Source of the DNA: Algoriphagus sp. | GTDB lineage: Bacteria > Bacteroidota > Bacteroidia > Cytophagales > Cyclobacteriaceae | Reading direction: 5' to 3' | DNA length: 61,695 bases | Assembly (NCBI RefSeq): GCF_013373065.1 | Contig: NZ_JABXIN010000033.1 | Location: 1-61,695, forward strand | Shown: piece by piece, positions 43,678 to 53,157 of the stretch | Layout of the letters: the number at the start of each line of letters is the position of its first letter | How positions within the stretch are numbered: the first letter of the stretch is position 1 | Translations under genes and position numbers: made by a program | The notes under the pieces: model-generated | What the model was told of the DNA's origin: nothing | What the model saw: the letters and a program-made list of their open reading frames with translations, nothing else | Database searches by the model: none

Positions 43678-45237
43678 TTATTTCAATTCCACAGGTTCAA
43701 TCGCTGATTCTGACTCTCCTTTTATTTCCTCATATCGACGAATCAGTTCTTGGAGTTTTTCAGGATTACTTTCCGCCAAATTAGTTTGCTGACCTAAATC
43801 CTTTTTCAAATTATAGAGTTGATATTCTTTTGAATTTCCTAGCTCAATATTCACATTTCCAAGCACTTCTGGCCCTGGATATGGAGGAATCATGACCCAT
43901 TCCCCTTGACGAAAGGCCGTTCGGGAAGTAGCTTCCAATACAAACTCAGTTCTTCCGGTTTGGCTTTTTCCCAAAAAAGCGTCCATTAAATCTTGGCTAT
44001 CTTTGGCAGTTGATGTCGCTCCGATCAATTGCGCGATGGAGCTCATCAAATCAATCTGCGTTACGAATGCATTGGAAACCCCAGGTTGAATTGTCCCTTT
44101 CCAATAGGTGGCAAAAGGAACCCGTGTTCCCGCCTCAAATAAGCTGTATTTTCCTCCACGCAAAGATCCCCATGGGGTATGATCCCCTAGCTTTTCAACC
44201 GCCTCATCATAGTACCCGTCATTGATTACTGGGCCATTATCACTACTGAAAATAATTAGAGTATTTTCTAGAATCCCTTCCTCTTCGAGTGTTTTCAAAA
44301 ACTCCCCGATAACCCAATCCGCTTCTAAAATCACATCGCCACGAGGCCCCATTCCTGACTTTCCTACGAATCTAGGATGAGGTGTACGGGGAACATGAGG
44401 CTGTTGCATGGCATAATACAAAAAGAATGGTTTCTCTGATTTCGATTGATCCCTTACAAATTGTGTGGCTATTTCCAAAAAATGATCAGCCATATCCACA
44501 TCACTCCATTTGGCAGCATCTCCCCCTTTCATAAATCCTATCCGAGGAATCCCATTCACAATACTGTTATTATGGCCATGGTGCCATTTCATTTCCAGCA
44601 TTTCAGGATGGGTCAATGCCGTTGGCTCACCCGGAAAATTTTCCTGATAGTTCACTTCAATGGGGTCACTGGGATCCAATCCGACCACTCTTCCATCTTC
44701 AATGTAAACCGTAGGAACACGATCCTGCGTAGCCGCCAAAATGTAAGAATAATCAAATCCTACTTGATTTGGGCCCGGCTTGATTTCCTGATTCCAATCG
44801 ACATTTCCTAATCCCAATCCCAAATGCCATTTGCCTACAATCCCTGTGTTGTAACCATTCTCTTGAAGCATTCTAGGAAGCGTATATTGGGCTGTATCAA
44901 TCAATAAAGGAGCGGTACCGGGAAGAATTTTGGCATTTTTATTTCGCCAAGGATAGGTCCCAGTCAATAAAGCATAACGGCTTGGTGTGCAGGTTGCCGA
45001 AGAAGCATAGCCATTGGTAAAGCGTATCCCCTCATTGAAAAGACGGTCCATATTGGGTGTTTCTAATGTGCCCGACTGATAAGCACTTACATCTCCATAG
45101 CCCAAATCATCCATGTAAATGATTACAATATTGGGCTTTTCAGCTTTATTATCCTCTTTTAATTCTCCAGATCGGCAAGAGAAAAGACCAATGACCACAG
45201 CTAAAGTAAAGAGAGAAGCAATTTTTAATTTTGACAT
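43678..45237 (-). CDS. Type I sulfatase, lipoprotein
   Basis: The 519-residue protein has lipobox GLFSC (Cys 21), metal aspartates in IYMDDLGYGDVSA, and signature C83-T-P-S-R87. FSSDNGPVINDG is the second metal site, followed by WGSLRGGKYSLFEAGTRVPF typical of arylsulfatases. It converges with DUF6515 after 11 bases. It is less similar to the first sulfatase than expected for a recent duplication. Confidence 0.93.
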   Translation of the reverse strand: MSKLKIASLFTLAVVIGLFSCRSGELKEDNKAEKPNIVIIYMDDLGYGDVSAYQSGTLETPNMDRLFNEGIRFTNGYASSATCTPSRYALLTGTYPWRNKNAKILPGTAPLLIDTAQYTLPRMLQENGYNTGIVGKWHLGLGLGNVDWNQEIKPGPNQVGFDYSYILAATQDRVPTVYIEDGRVVGLDPSDPIEVNYQENFPGEPTALTHPEMLEMKWHHGHNNSIVNGIPRIGFMKGGDAAKWSDVDMADHFLEIATQFVRDQSKSEKPFFLYYAMQQPHVPRTPHPRFVGKSGMGPRGDVILEADWVIGEFLKTLEEEGILENTLIIFSSDNGPVINDGYYDEAVEKLGDHTPWGSLRGGKYSLFEAGTRVPFATYWKGTIQPGVSNAFVTQIDLMSSIAQLIGATSTAKDSQDLMDAFLGKSQTGRTEFVLEATSRTAFRQGEWVMIPPYPGPEVLGNVNIELGNSKEYQLYNLKKDLGQQTNLAESNPEKLQELIRRYEEIKGESESAIEPVELK

Positions 45238-45414
45238 GGCAGGATGATTAGAACCAATAGGATGGCGAATTCAATTTTCAAATTGCTGAAAAAGAGAAAG
45301 AATTACTAGAGCAGGGTCTTTTTTCATTTAAATTCTGAATCCACATAGTACATGATCGGTTAGTGATGAAGAAATTTTTCCCCTAATTTTAATTCAAACC
45401 CAAAACAATTGAGC

Positions 45415-48400
45415 ATGAAAAAACTCATCACTTTCTTCCTTGCTGGAGGTTTGATTTTCTCCGCTTGGGGACAAGGAACCCAACTGCTTCGGCAGCCAAG
45501 TCTCAGTCAAAATGAGATCGTATTTGTCTATGCAAATGACCTTTGGAAAGTATCCCGAAATGGAGGACAGGCCATACGACTAACCTCCAATGAAGGAGAG
45601 GAAAGCCTGCCTCATTTTTCACCGGATGGGAAACACATCGCCTTTACTGGAGAATATGATGGCAATGTGGACGTTTATGTTATTCCATCAGAAGGAGGCG
45701 AACCAAAGCGACTAACCTGGCATCCCGGAAATGATCAGGTAACGGGTTGGTCTCCTGATGGACAAAAGGTCATTTTCTCCTCTGCGCGAGAGAGTCACCC
45801 CACTCAAGAATCGAAGTTTTATGAAATTCCTGTTACTGGAGGAATGCCACAAGCTTTGGAAATTCCCAGAGCAGTCAATGGGGAAATTTCACCAGACGGT
45901 TCGCACATTGCCTACCAGCAGATTTCCTTTTGGGATCCGGAATGGAGAAACCACCGCGGAGGACAAGCCAAACCGATCTGGATTGTGGATCGAAAAAGCT
46001 TGGATTTGACCATGACACCTCAGCTAGATGGGGAGCGGCATACAGACCCGGTTTGGTTTGGAAACAAAGTGTATTACATCTCGGAAAGGGATTATTTGGC
46101 CAACCTTTGGTCTTTTGATCCTGCTACGGGACAAGAAAAGCAAGAAACCTTTTTAAAGGATTTTGACATCAAAAGCATTGATGCAGGACCGGATGCGATT
46201 ATTTTGGAGCAAGGGGGTTACCTCCACTTATACAATCCTTCAGATGGCTCACTCAAACAAGTTCCAATTGAAGTCAAAGGCGACTTCTTTTGGGCTCGGG
46301 AGCGATGGGTAGATGTATCTGCGAACCAATTGCAAAATGCCTATCTCTCTCCTTCGGGTCAGCGGGCTTTGTTTGAATTCCGAGGGGAAATTATCTCCAT
46401 TCCAAAGGAAAATGGAGCTGGACGCAATATTACCAACTCCTCTGCCTCGGCGGAGCGTGCCCCCTCCTGGTCTCCAGATGGACAAAAAATCGCCTATTTC
46501 TCTGATGCTAGCGGGGAATACCAATTGGTTATCACGGACCAAACAGGCAGCAAAATCGAAAAGACCATCAGCATTCCTGACCCTAGCTTTTTCTTCCAGC
46601 CAGAATGGGCTCCGGATGGACGGCATTTAGCCTTTACGGATACCGATTATCAAATCTGGATCGTAAATGTTGAAACAGGAAATGCACGGGTAGTGGAAAC
46701 GGATCGCTTTGCCCATCCCAATCGAAGTATGAATCCGGTTTGGTCTCCTGATGGAAATTGGATTGCCTATGCAAAACTGATGGAAAATCAGTTTAAATCC
46801 ATTTTTGTCCTGAATGTGGATACCAATGAAAAAATCCAAATCAGTGATCAATTAGCAGATGCCATTTCTCCCGTTTGGGATGAAAGCGGAAAATACCTGT
46901 ATTTCCTAGCCTCCACAGATTATGGTCTGAATTCAGGCTGGTTAGATATGAGTAGCTACGACCGACCTCTGACCCGCAGCTTGTATTTTGCGATTTTGGA
47001 CTCAACGGAAAAGTCTCCCCTTTTACCCCAAAGTGATGAAGAAGCTGCCAAAGAAGAGGAGAAAAAAGAAGATAAAAGCGGAGTAACGGTCACAATCGAT
47101 CCTGTAAATCTTGACCGCCGAATTGTCGCCATAGATATTCCGGCTAGAAACTATACCGAATTAGCGCCTGCCCCGAGCGGATCTGTTTTTTACACCGAAA
47201 GCATCCCTAACGAAGGCACTGTCTTGAAGAAGTATGATTTGAAAAAGCGGAAATCAGAAGACTTCCTAAGTCGGGTAAATGAAGTAATAGTTTCCAAGGA
47301 TCGAAAGTCCTTACTCTATCGTTCCGGATCAACCTGGGGAATCGTCGATACCAACGGGGGTGGGAAAAAGCCCGGGGATGGAGCCTTGAAAGCCATTGCC
47401 TCCATGAAAGTAAAAGTCAATCCACAAGAGGAATGGCAGCAGATTTATCGGGAAGGCTGGCGCTATCAGCGAGACTTCTTATATGTAGACAACGTTCATG
47501 GAGCTCCTTGGGATGAGATTTATGAGTGGTACAAGCCTTGGGTTGCGCATGTTCGCCATCGAACCGATATGAATTACATCATTGACATCATTGGAGGAGA
47601 AGTAGCTGTTGGCCACTCCTATACAAGAGGAGGAGATTTTCCGGATATTGAGCGGGTTCCTATCGGATTATTGGGAGCGGATTTTGAAGTAGTAAATGGG
47701 CATTACCGAATTAACAAAATCTATAACGGAGAAAGTTGGAATCCCAATCTCAATGCCCCGCTGGCACACCCAGGAAATGAAGCCCAAGTTGGAGAGTATG
47801 TGGTTGCGGTCAATGGAAAAGCAATTGAAGCCAATATAAACCTGTATTCCTATTTCGAAGGCACAGCCAACCGCTATACCACGATCCACCTTAACTCTAA
47901 GCCAGGCCTAGAAGGTGCTCGAATGATCGCGACGGTACCTGTAGCAAATGAAAACCAACTCCGCATGATGGATTGGGTGGAAGGTAACCGAAGAAAGGTA
48001 GATGAACTTTCTGATGGCAAATTGGCCTATGTGTATCTTCCTAATACCGGGCAACCTGGGTATACCTATTTCAACCGCTACTACTTTGCGCAGCAGGATA
48101 AAAAAGGAGCTGTCATCGACGAGCGGAACAATGGCGGGGGGTCCGCTGCAGACTACATGGTAGATATTATGAGTCGCGAATTGATGGGTTATTTCAATTC
48201 CAGAGTAAAAGGAAACGCACCGTTTACCCAGCCTATTTCAGGAATTTGGGGACCAAAAGTGATGTTGATCAACGGCCGTGCAGGTTCCGGCGGAGACTTA
48301 CTTCCCTACTTGTTCAACAAAATGGAAATTGGACCTTTAATCGGTACCAAGACCTGGGGCGGTTTGGTGGGTACTTGGGATACCCCTCCATTTATTGATG

Positions 48401-48645
48401 GTGGTAGGATGGTCGCCCCGCGTGGGGGATTCTACGATGTGAATGGCGAATGGGCCGTGGAAGGGGTTGGAATTTCTCCTGACATTCCGGTGGAGCAAAC
48501 TCCAAAAGATGTGGTTGCTGGCAAAGACCCTCAGTTGGAGCGAGCGGTGCAAGAAGCCTTAAGCCGGTTGGCTACTGAAGGGGTTGAATTGAAACCAGAA
48601 CCAGCCCCTCCTATTCGATACTTTAGACCTAAAAAGGATAATTGA
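45415..48645 (+). CDS. Tricorn-like S41 protease, exported
   Basis: Start ATG 45415 gives a signal peptide (LITFFLAGGLIFSAWGQ). The 1076-residue protein has beta-propeller repeats up to about 550: SPDGKHIAFTGEYDG, WSPDGQKVIFSSARE, WSPDGQKIAYFSDAS, WSPDGNWIAYAKLME. A tricorn core region, a PDZ domain (LLGADFEVVNGHYRINKI) and a C-terminal S41 domain follow, with RNNGGGSAADYMVD and the nucleophile in GRAGSGGDLLPYL near residue 960. It degrades peptides in the periplasm. Confidence 0.9.
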   Translation: MKKLITFFLAGGLIFSAWGQGTQLLRQPSLSQNEIVFVYANDLWKVSRNGGQAIRLTSNEGEESLPHFSPDGKHIAFTGEYDGNVDVYVIPSEGGEPKRLTWHPGNDQVTGWSPDGQKVIFSSARESHPTQESKFYEIPVTGGMPQALEIPRAVNGEISPDGSHIAYQQISFWDPEWRNHRGGQAKPIWIVDRKSLDLTMTPQLDGERHTDPVWFGNKVYYISERDYLANLWSFDPATGQEKQETFLKDFDIKSIDAGPDAIILEQGGYLHLYNPSDGSLKQVPIEVKGDFFWARERWVDVSANQLQNAYLSPSGQRALFEFRGEIISIPKENGAGRNITNSSASAERAPSWSPDGQKIAYFSDASGEYQLVITDQTGSKIEKTISIPDPSFFFQPEWAPDGRHLAFTDTDYQIWIVNVETGNARVVETDRFAHPNRSMNPVWSPDGNWIAYAKLMENQFKSIFVLNVDTNEKIQISDQLADAISPVWDESGKYLYFLASTDYGLNSGWLDMSSYDRPLTRSLYFAILDSTEKSPLLPQSDEEAAKEEEKKEDKSGVTVTIDPVNLDRRIVAIDIPARNYTELAPAPSGSVFYTESIPNEGTVLKKYDLKKRKSEDFLSRVNEVIVSKDRKSLLYRSGSTWGIVDTNGGGKKPGDGALKAIASMKVKVNPQEEWQQIYREGWRYQRDFLYVDNVHGAPWDEIYEWYKPWVAHVRHRTDMNYIIDIIGGEVAVGHSYTRGGDFPDIERVPIGLLGADFEVVNGHYRINKIYNGESWNPNLNAPLAHPGNEAQVGEYVVAVNGKAIEANINLYSYFEGTANRYTTIHLNSKPGLEGARMIATVPVANENQLRMMDWVEGNRRKVDELSDGKLAYVYLPNTGQPGYTYFNRYYFAQQDKKGAVIDERNNGGGSAADYMVDIMSRELMGYFNSRVKGNAPFTQPISGIWGPKVMLINGRAGSGGDLLPYLFNKMEIGPLIGTKTWGGLVGTWDTPPFIDGGRMVAPRGGFYDVNGEWAVEGVGISPDIPVEQTPKDVVAGKDPQLERAVQEALSRLATEGVELKPEPAPPIRYFRPKKDN

Positions 48646-48686
48646 GAAAAAATCGAAAGAGACTGTCTCGAAAGTCGTTTTTTGTC

Positions 48687-48728
48687 AGGCCTCGCCTGCC
48701 TGCCTTTGCCGGCAAGCGGGCGAGGCCT
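48687..48728. repeat. Inverted repeat hairpin in intergenic region (REP-like)
   Basis: AGGCCTCGCC (48687-48696) and GGCGAGGCCT (48719-48728) form a perfect 10-bp stem around a GC-rich loop containing CTGCC and GCCGGC. Its GC content stands out against the flanks. It may end tricorn transcription, though only a short T run follows. Confidence 0.6.
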
Positions 48729-48748
48729 ATTTTTGGTTTATTTTACAA

Positions 48749-48773
48749 CGTTTCGACTCCGCTCAACGTGACA
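48749..48773. repeat. Short intergenic repeat-like motif with ACGTT/AACGT stem
   Basis: CGTTTCGACTCCGCTCAACG and GTGACA form a small hairpin that I recognise as a motif recurring in intergenic DNA of Bacteroidota. Copy number in this genome is not visible here. Confidence 0.45.
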
Positions 48774-48896
48774 AAGGGCATTTATGTGACACCCTCTTTT
48801 TTTGATTATTTCTATCAAATGAAAAAACTTAACTTGAATTCGATAAGTTGTTTACTTTAGGTTTTTTGATTTCCAACAAAATTAAATTTTACACAC

Positions 48897-49286
48897 ATGA
48901 AACATTTAAAACTTCTAACCTTCCTTGGTCTTTTTGTTTTTTTGGCCTCGGCCTCTTACGGACAAAGTTTAAAGATGCCGAAAATGGATCTTGCATCCCA
49001 GGTGCTGGGAATTTTGGATAATACCAAAGGATTAGGCTTGTCAGCTGACCAGGAAAGTAAATTGAAAACTGATAACAAGTCGTTTGTGGACGAGCTAATG
49101 AATATCACGGGAAGCAATGCTTCAGATGATGATAAAAAAGCCAGTATTCTGGGACTTAAAAACAAGCGAACAAAGTTTTTAACGGACTTGCTAGGCAGTG
49201 ATCTATTTAAAAAATATTCCGGGCAAATTTTAAAAGGAATTAATCCACTCAAATCCAAACTCGGGTTAGCCGCCCTGGCCTTTTAG
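48897..49286 (+). CDS. Exported small helical protein, unknown family
   Basis: The 129-residue protein has a signal peptide (LLTFLGLFVFLASASYGQ). The mature part is helical and lysine/serine rich, with GLGLSADQESKLKTDNKSFV and LLGSDLFKKYSGQILKGINP. No family is recognised. It is followed by a strong terminator. Confidence 0.75.
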   Translation: MKHLKLLTFLGLFVFLASASYGQSLKMPKMDLASQVLGILDNTKGLGLSADQESKLKTDNKSFVDELMNITGSNASDDDKKASILGLKNKRTKFLTDLLGSDLFKKYSGQILKGINPLKSKLGLAALAF

Positions 49287-49302
49287 ATTTGAAAAAAGAT
49301 AA

Positions 49303-49336
49303 AAAAGAGTCGTGTCAATTATGGCACGACTCTTTT
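49303..49336. terminator. Strong bidirectional terminator
   Basis: The stem AAAAGAGTCGTG/CACGACTCTTTT has 12 bp and a 10-base loop. It separates the small exported protein gene from the convergent MlaD gene. Confidence 0.85.
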
Positions 49337-49356
49337 CATTTTACGAGGGTTCACCC

Positions 49357-50343
49357 CTATTGATTCTTCTTTGCCGCTTTCTTCTCCTCTTTTTCTAGGT
49401 TTTTAAAATATTTCCGGAATAAGAAATTAGAGCGCATGGCTTCCATATTGGTATTGAAGCGCTCGGTGCTACTTTCTAAATTGATAAGGGTTTGCATCAG
49501 GGTGTTTCTAAAAAGGGAATCCTTAAGAATCAAACCAACCGTCCCTTCTCCCTCCTGAATATCATCCAATATTACCCTCAAATCGGCCATCACATCCTTT
49601 GCCTCCTGAGTAGTAGATGCTAATTCCTGCAAGGTTGTTTCGACATTTTGAACCATCAGAGAGTCTGATATCAGAGAAGCTGCCAAGCCATCTCCTTCTT
49701 GAATATTATCCAACAAATCCTTTCCGGCTTGAGCCATTTGGGCAGCTTGATTGCCGGCACGGGTAAAGGATTGGATGGTTCCTCGCAGTTCATGTACTAA
49801 AAGTGTGTCTGAAATAGTATTCCAAAAATTCTCATTCTGATTGAGTTTTTTAGTGATTTCAGCCAAATTCATCAAGGTCGTCTCCAAGTATCCTCCTGAG
49901 GTATTCAGTTGACGAATCATGTCTTCCGTAGCAACTTGGGACATTGGGTATAAAACATCGCCTTCTTCAATCGGAGGAGCCTCCTCCTCTTGCGGATGAA
50001 TTTGGATAATCTTATTTCCCATGAGACCATCAGTATTGATGGTGGTGAGTGAGTTATTGGGGATGTAGGGTGCCATGGATTTGTGAATCAACAGTCTCAC
50101 ACTTATGATATTCTCATCCTGAAAATCAATGTCACTCACAGTCCCAACGGTCATTCCCTTGAAACGTACATTATTCCCTGTCAATAAGCCATTTACATCC
50201 TTTAATTCGACATATACACTCATGGATGTACCCAAAATATTCTGGTTTTTCCCGATCATATATAAAGAAAACACCAGGAACATCAGACCTGCGAGTACCA
50301 AGGCTCCCAATTTGGCATTTGCTATTTTCTTCTCGTTTTTCAT
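49357..50343 (-). CDS. MCE/MlaD-family lipid-transport protein
   Basis: The 328-residue protein has one N-terminal transmembrane helix (LGALVLAGLMFLVFSLYMIG) and an MCE domain (SVYVELKDVNGLLTGNNVRF, MTVGTVSDIDF). A long helical C-terminus follows. It works with the ATPase and permease upstream as a periplasmic substrate-binding partner moving lipids between membranes. Its start overlaps the ATPase stop by four bases. Confidence 0.9.
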   Translation of the reverse strand: MKNEKKIANAKLGALVLAGLMFLVFSLYMIGKNQNILGTSMSVYVELKDVNGLLTGNNVRFKGMTVGTVSDIDFQDENIISVRLLIHKSMAPYIPNNSLTTINTDGLMGNKIIQIHPQEEEAPPIEEGDVLYPMSQVATEDMIRQLNTSGGYLETTLMNLAEITKKLNQNENFWNTISDTLLVHELRGTIQSFTRAGNQAAQMAQAGKDLLDNIQEGDGLAASLISDSLMVQNVETTLQELASTTQEAKDVMADLRVILDDIQEGEGTVGLILKDSLFRNTLMQTLINLESSTERFNTNMEAMRSNFLFRKYFKNLEKEEKKAAKKNQ

Positions 50344-51086
50344 AATCCTTCAAAAAAATCCCGGACTTTGGGATCTGTGTTTTTTAATAGTTCATCAAAA
50401 CTTCCCTCTGCATAATTTTTTCCATCAATCAGCATAATCACCCGATTCCCCGTCATCCGAATACAGTTCATATCATGCGAAATAATGATGGCAGCCGTTT
50501 TATATTTTTTTTGAATGCTAAGCATCAATTCATTGATTTCTCGACCGGTGATTGGGTCCAACCCCGTTGTCGGTTCATCATATAAAATCACTTTCGGCTT
50601 CAAAATCAGTGTTCTCGCTAAAGCGATCCGTTTTCTCATTCCCCCTGATAATTCTGCCGGCATCATATCAATGGTATGCGAAAGCCCCACATCCTCCAAA
50701 GCTTCCAAGACGGCTGCTTCCGCTTTTTCCTCCCGTTCTTCTTTGGTCCAATGGCGTCTAAGGGGAAATTCCAGGTTTTGTCGAACAGTCATGGAATCAT
50801 ACAAAGCATTACTTTGGAAGAGAAACCCAACATCAGCCCGAAGCATGTCCATTTCGTCCTGATCCAATTCACTGATATCCTGGTCGAAAATGATAATTTC
50901 CCCAGAATCTGGCTCGATCAAACGAATGATACATTTGATCAAGACAGATTTACCGGAACCAGACTTTCCCAAAATAACTAGATTTTCACCTTGGAATAGG
51001 GAAAGGGAAAAGTCCCGTAAGACATGGTTTTCACCAAATGACTTGTTGAGCACTTTGACCTCTATGATGGGTTTTTCCGCTTCCAT
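50340..51086 (-). CDS. ABC transporter ATP-binding protein, MlaF type
   Basis: The 248-residue protein has Walker A GKSGSGKS, signature AELSGGMRKRIALARTLILK, Walker B ILYDEPTTGLDP and the switch IISHDMNC. It energises the MlaEFD-like lipid transporter with its neighbours. It lies four bases after the permease gene. Confidence 0.93.
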   Translation of the reverse strand: MEAEKPIIEVKVLNKSFGENHVLRDFSLSLFQGENLVILGKSGSGKSVLIKCIIRLIEPDSGEIIIFDQDISELDQDEMDMLRADVGFLFQSNALYDSMTVRQNLEFPLRRHWTKEEREEKAEAAVLEALEDVGLSHTIDMMPAELSGGMRKRIALARTLILKPKVILYDEPTTGLDPITGREINELMLSIQKKYKTAAIIISHDMNCIRMTGNRVIMLIDGKNYAEGSFDELLKNTDPKVRDFFEGL

Positions 51087-51090
51087 ATCC

Positions 51091-51864
51091 TTAAGTCAAT
51101 CCCAAAACATCCGCGACCTGCACAGCTACCAGATCCAAAATGAACACCAACAGGGAAGCAACAATCACCGCCGTAGTGGCGGATCGACCCACTCCCTCCG
51201 TTCCTTTCTGAGAATTATACCCCTTGTAGGTTCCTACTATTCCAATGGCAAAACCAAAGAAAATCGTCTTCACCATGGAAGGGATAAAATCCCCATAAAT
51301 CAGCGCATTATAGGCTTGATGCCAATACAAAGACCAGCTTACGTCCCCTTTCAGATTCACCCCCAAATACCCGCCATAAATGGAGATAGCAATTGCTAAA
51401 CTGGAAAGAATGGGAACCATCACTGTAGATGCCAGAACTCTAGTCACTACTAGGTATTTGAATGGATTGGTACCAGAGACTTCCATGGCATCAATCTGTT
51501 CGGTTACCCGCATGGAACCCAGTTCGGCGCCTATACCCGAACCAATCTTCCCGGCACAAATCAAAGCGGTAATAACTGGAGCAATCTCGCGAACCAAGGC
51601 TACCGACACCATGGAAGGAATCAATGCCTCCGCTCCAAATTCCAACAAGGTTGGTCTAGTCTGAATGGTCAATACTAATCCCATGATAAAGGCTGTAATA
51701 CCGACGAGAGAGAAGGTTTTATAGCCAATCCAATAACATTGATTGATGAATTCCTCCCATTCCTGCTTAGGCTTGATTACCTCCCGGAAAAAGCGACCCG
51801 TAAATCGGGCAATATCTCCGACTTCCTGAAAGAAGGGGTTATTCAATTTATCTAGTAGTCCCAT
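51091..51864 (-). CDS. ABC transporter permease, MlaE type
   Basis: The 257-residue protein has about five membrane helices. REIAPVITALICAGKIGSGI, GAELGSMRVTEQIDAMEVSG and FKYLVVTRVLA are the MlaE signatures. It is the first gene of the three-gene operon. Usually this system keeps outer-membrane lipid asymmetry. Confidence 0.92.
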   Translation of the reverse strand: MGLLDKLNNPFFQEVGDIARFTGRFFREVIKPKQEWEEFINQCYWIGYKTFSLVGITAFIMGLVLTIQTRPTLLEFGAEALIPSMVSVALVREIAPVITALICAGKIGSGIGAELGSMRVTEQIDAMEVSGTNPFKYLVVTRVLASTVMVPILSSLAIAISIYGGYLGVNLKGDVSWSLYWHQAYNALIYGDFIPSMVKTIFFGFAIGIVGTYKGYNSQKGTEGVGRSATTAVIVASLLVFILDLVAVQVADVLGLT

Positions 51865-52165
51865 GGCGAATTATCTATATCCAAGTTCCTCAACTTCTCG
51901 CCAATTTTCACCAAAGAACATCAAGTAAAAAGATGATAATTGTCAGCTTATCACCTCAATTCAAGACCAAGACAGCTTAGAAATTTTTAATAGGAAAGCG
52001 GATCAAAAACCACACATTTACAATCAAATATCATTTTTATCCCGATTATTTTGCGTCTATCCTATATTTTCAGAATTTTATAGAATTTAAAAAATAAAAT
52101 GACCATTTTTTATTTCGTTATCGTATAATTTATCAAACTAAAATTGAAGCAAATCTCAATTAACC
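51865..52165. other. Divergent intergenic region
   Basis: About 300 bases of AT-rich DNA lie between the MlaE-type and haem-binding gene starts. No gene, repeat or exact -7/-33 pair is found. Confidence 0.4.
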
Positions 52166-52552
52166 ATGAAAAAACTATCTTTATTTTCTGCCTTCGGTTT
52201 TGCCCTGATTCTTTTTTTGCAGGCCATGCCAAAAACTGACACTTCTATTCAGCCTGAACTTAGTGACGATGCCCCTGAAATTCCTGAAAATGTGATGGCC
52301 GTCGTTCAACAAAAATGCTATGGATGTCACAACGCAGAATCCAAAAATGAAAAAGGAAAGGAGAAATTGGACTGGGATGAACTGGAATCTGCTAAAAAAG
52401 GGAAGGCTTTGGCAACCATGAAAAAAATCACGGAAGTGTTGGAAGAAGGAGAAATGCCTCCTGCGAAATTCCTAGAGCGTAAACCTGAAGGTCAATTAAC
52501 ACCGGAAGAAAAAGCTACCTTGTTGGAATGGAGTACCGGTAAGAAGAAGTAA
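52166..52552 (+). CDS. Haem-binding domain protein (CxxCH), exported
   Basis: The 128-residue protein has a signal peptide (LFSAFGFALILFLQA). The c-type haem motif C-Y-G-C-H lies in VVQQKCYGCHNAES near residue 50, and GEMPPAKFL supplies a likely axial-ligand region. It is five bases from a second haem-binding gene. Confidence 0.85.
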   Translation: MKKLSLFSAFGFALILFLQAMPKTDTSIQPELSDDAPEIPENVMAVVQQKCYGCHNAESKNEKGKEKLDWDELESAKKGKALATMKKITEVLEEGEMPPAKFLERKPEGQLTPEEKATLLEWSTGKKK

Positions 52553-52557
52553 TTCCC

Positions 52558-53028
52558 ATGAATAAAATCTGGAAATATATTGGAATTGGGCTGGTAGTGA
52601 TTCTACTAGCCCTTCAACTTATTCCTAATGAGTTGCCTCCGGTTCAAACAGAAAATCCAGCAGCAATAGATCATTCTCCCCTATTGGACCCAGAAGTAGC
52701 AACTATTTTTAAATCCTCTTGCTACGATTGCCATAGTAACGAGACAGACTACCCTTGGTATTCCCATGTTGTTCCTGTTTCTTGGTTAGTAGCGAAGGAT
52801 ATCCGAGAGGGGCGGGAAGAATTGAATTTTTCAGAATGGGAGAATTATGATCCCCTCGACCAATTGGCAATCCTGGACGATATCTATGGAGAAGTAGAGG
52901 AAGAAGAGATGCCCCTACCGATTTATACCATGATTCATTGGGAAGCAAGAATCGGTGCTTTTGAACGTCAAAAAATCATGGATTGGGCAGAGCGAAGCAT
53001 GGATGAGATTGCGGAGAAAATTGAATGA
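52558..53028 (+). CDS. Haem_bd family protein (CxxCH)
   Basis: The 156-residue protein has an N-terminal membrane helix (YIGIGLVVILLALQLIPNE) and haem motif C-Y-D-C-H in SSCYDCHSNETDYPWYS. SWLVAKDIREGREELNFSEW and EEEMPLPIYTMIHWEARI are hallmarks of the haem_bd family. It probably works with the first haem protein in electron transfer or sensing (inference). Confidence 0.9.
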   Translation: MNKIWKYIGIGLVVILLALQLIPNELPPVQTENPAAIDHSPLLDPEVATIFKSSCYDCHSNETDYPWYSHVVPVSWLVAKDIREGREELNFSEWENYDPLDQLAILDDIYGEVEEEEMPLPIYTMIHWEARIGAFERQKIMDWAERSMDEIAEKIE

Positions 53029-53038
53029 GTTTTTTTTG

Positions 53039-53157
53039 TCAACGGTCCACGGTCAATGGTCCATGGAAATTAGTCGAAAGTCCTTGGTTGGTAGACTACT
53101 CACTGCCTACTGTAGACTGTAAACTGTCGACCGTGGACTGTTGACTGTCGACTGTCA
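53039..53157. repeat. Degenerate short tandem repeats of GTCNACNGT/ACTGT type
   Basis: The intergenic stretch is built of recurring GGTCCACGGTCAATGGTCCA and ACTGTCGACCGTGGACTGT-like units, about 8-13 bases each, with drift. It contains no ORF. Its position between two convergent genes suggests neutral intergenic repeat growth, but slippage or palindromic self-pairing is possible. Confidence 0.7.

Noticed and set aside
53039..53157. Integrase attachment site or origin
   Set aside because: The repeated GTCGACTGT-like units are drifting and no integrase, DnaA-box cluster or duplicated tRNA end is near.
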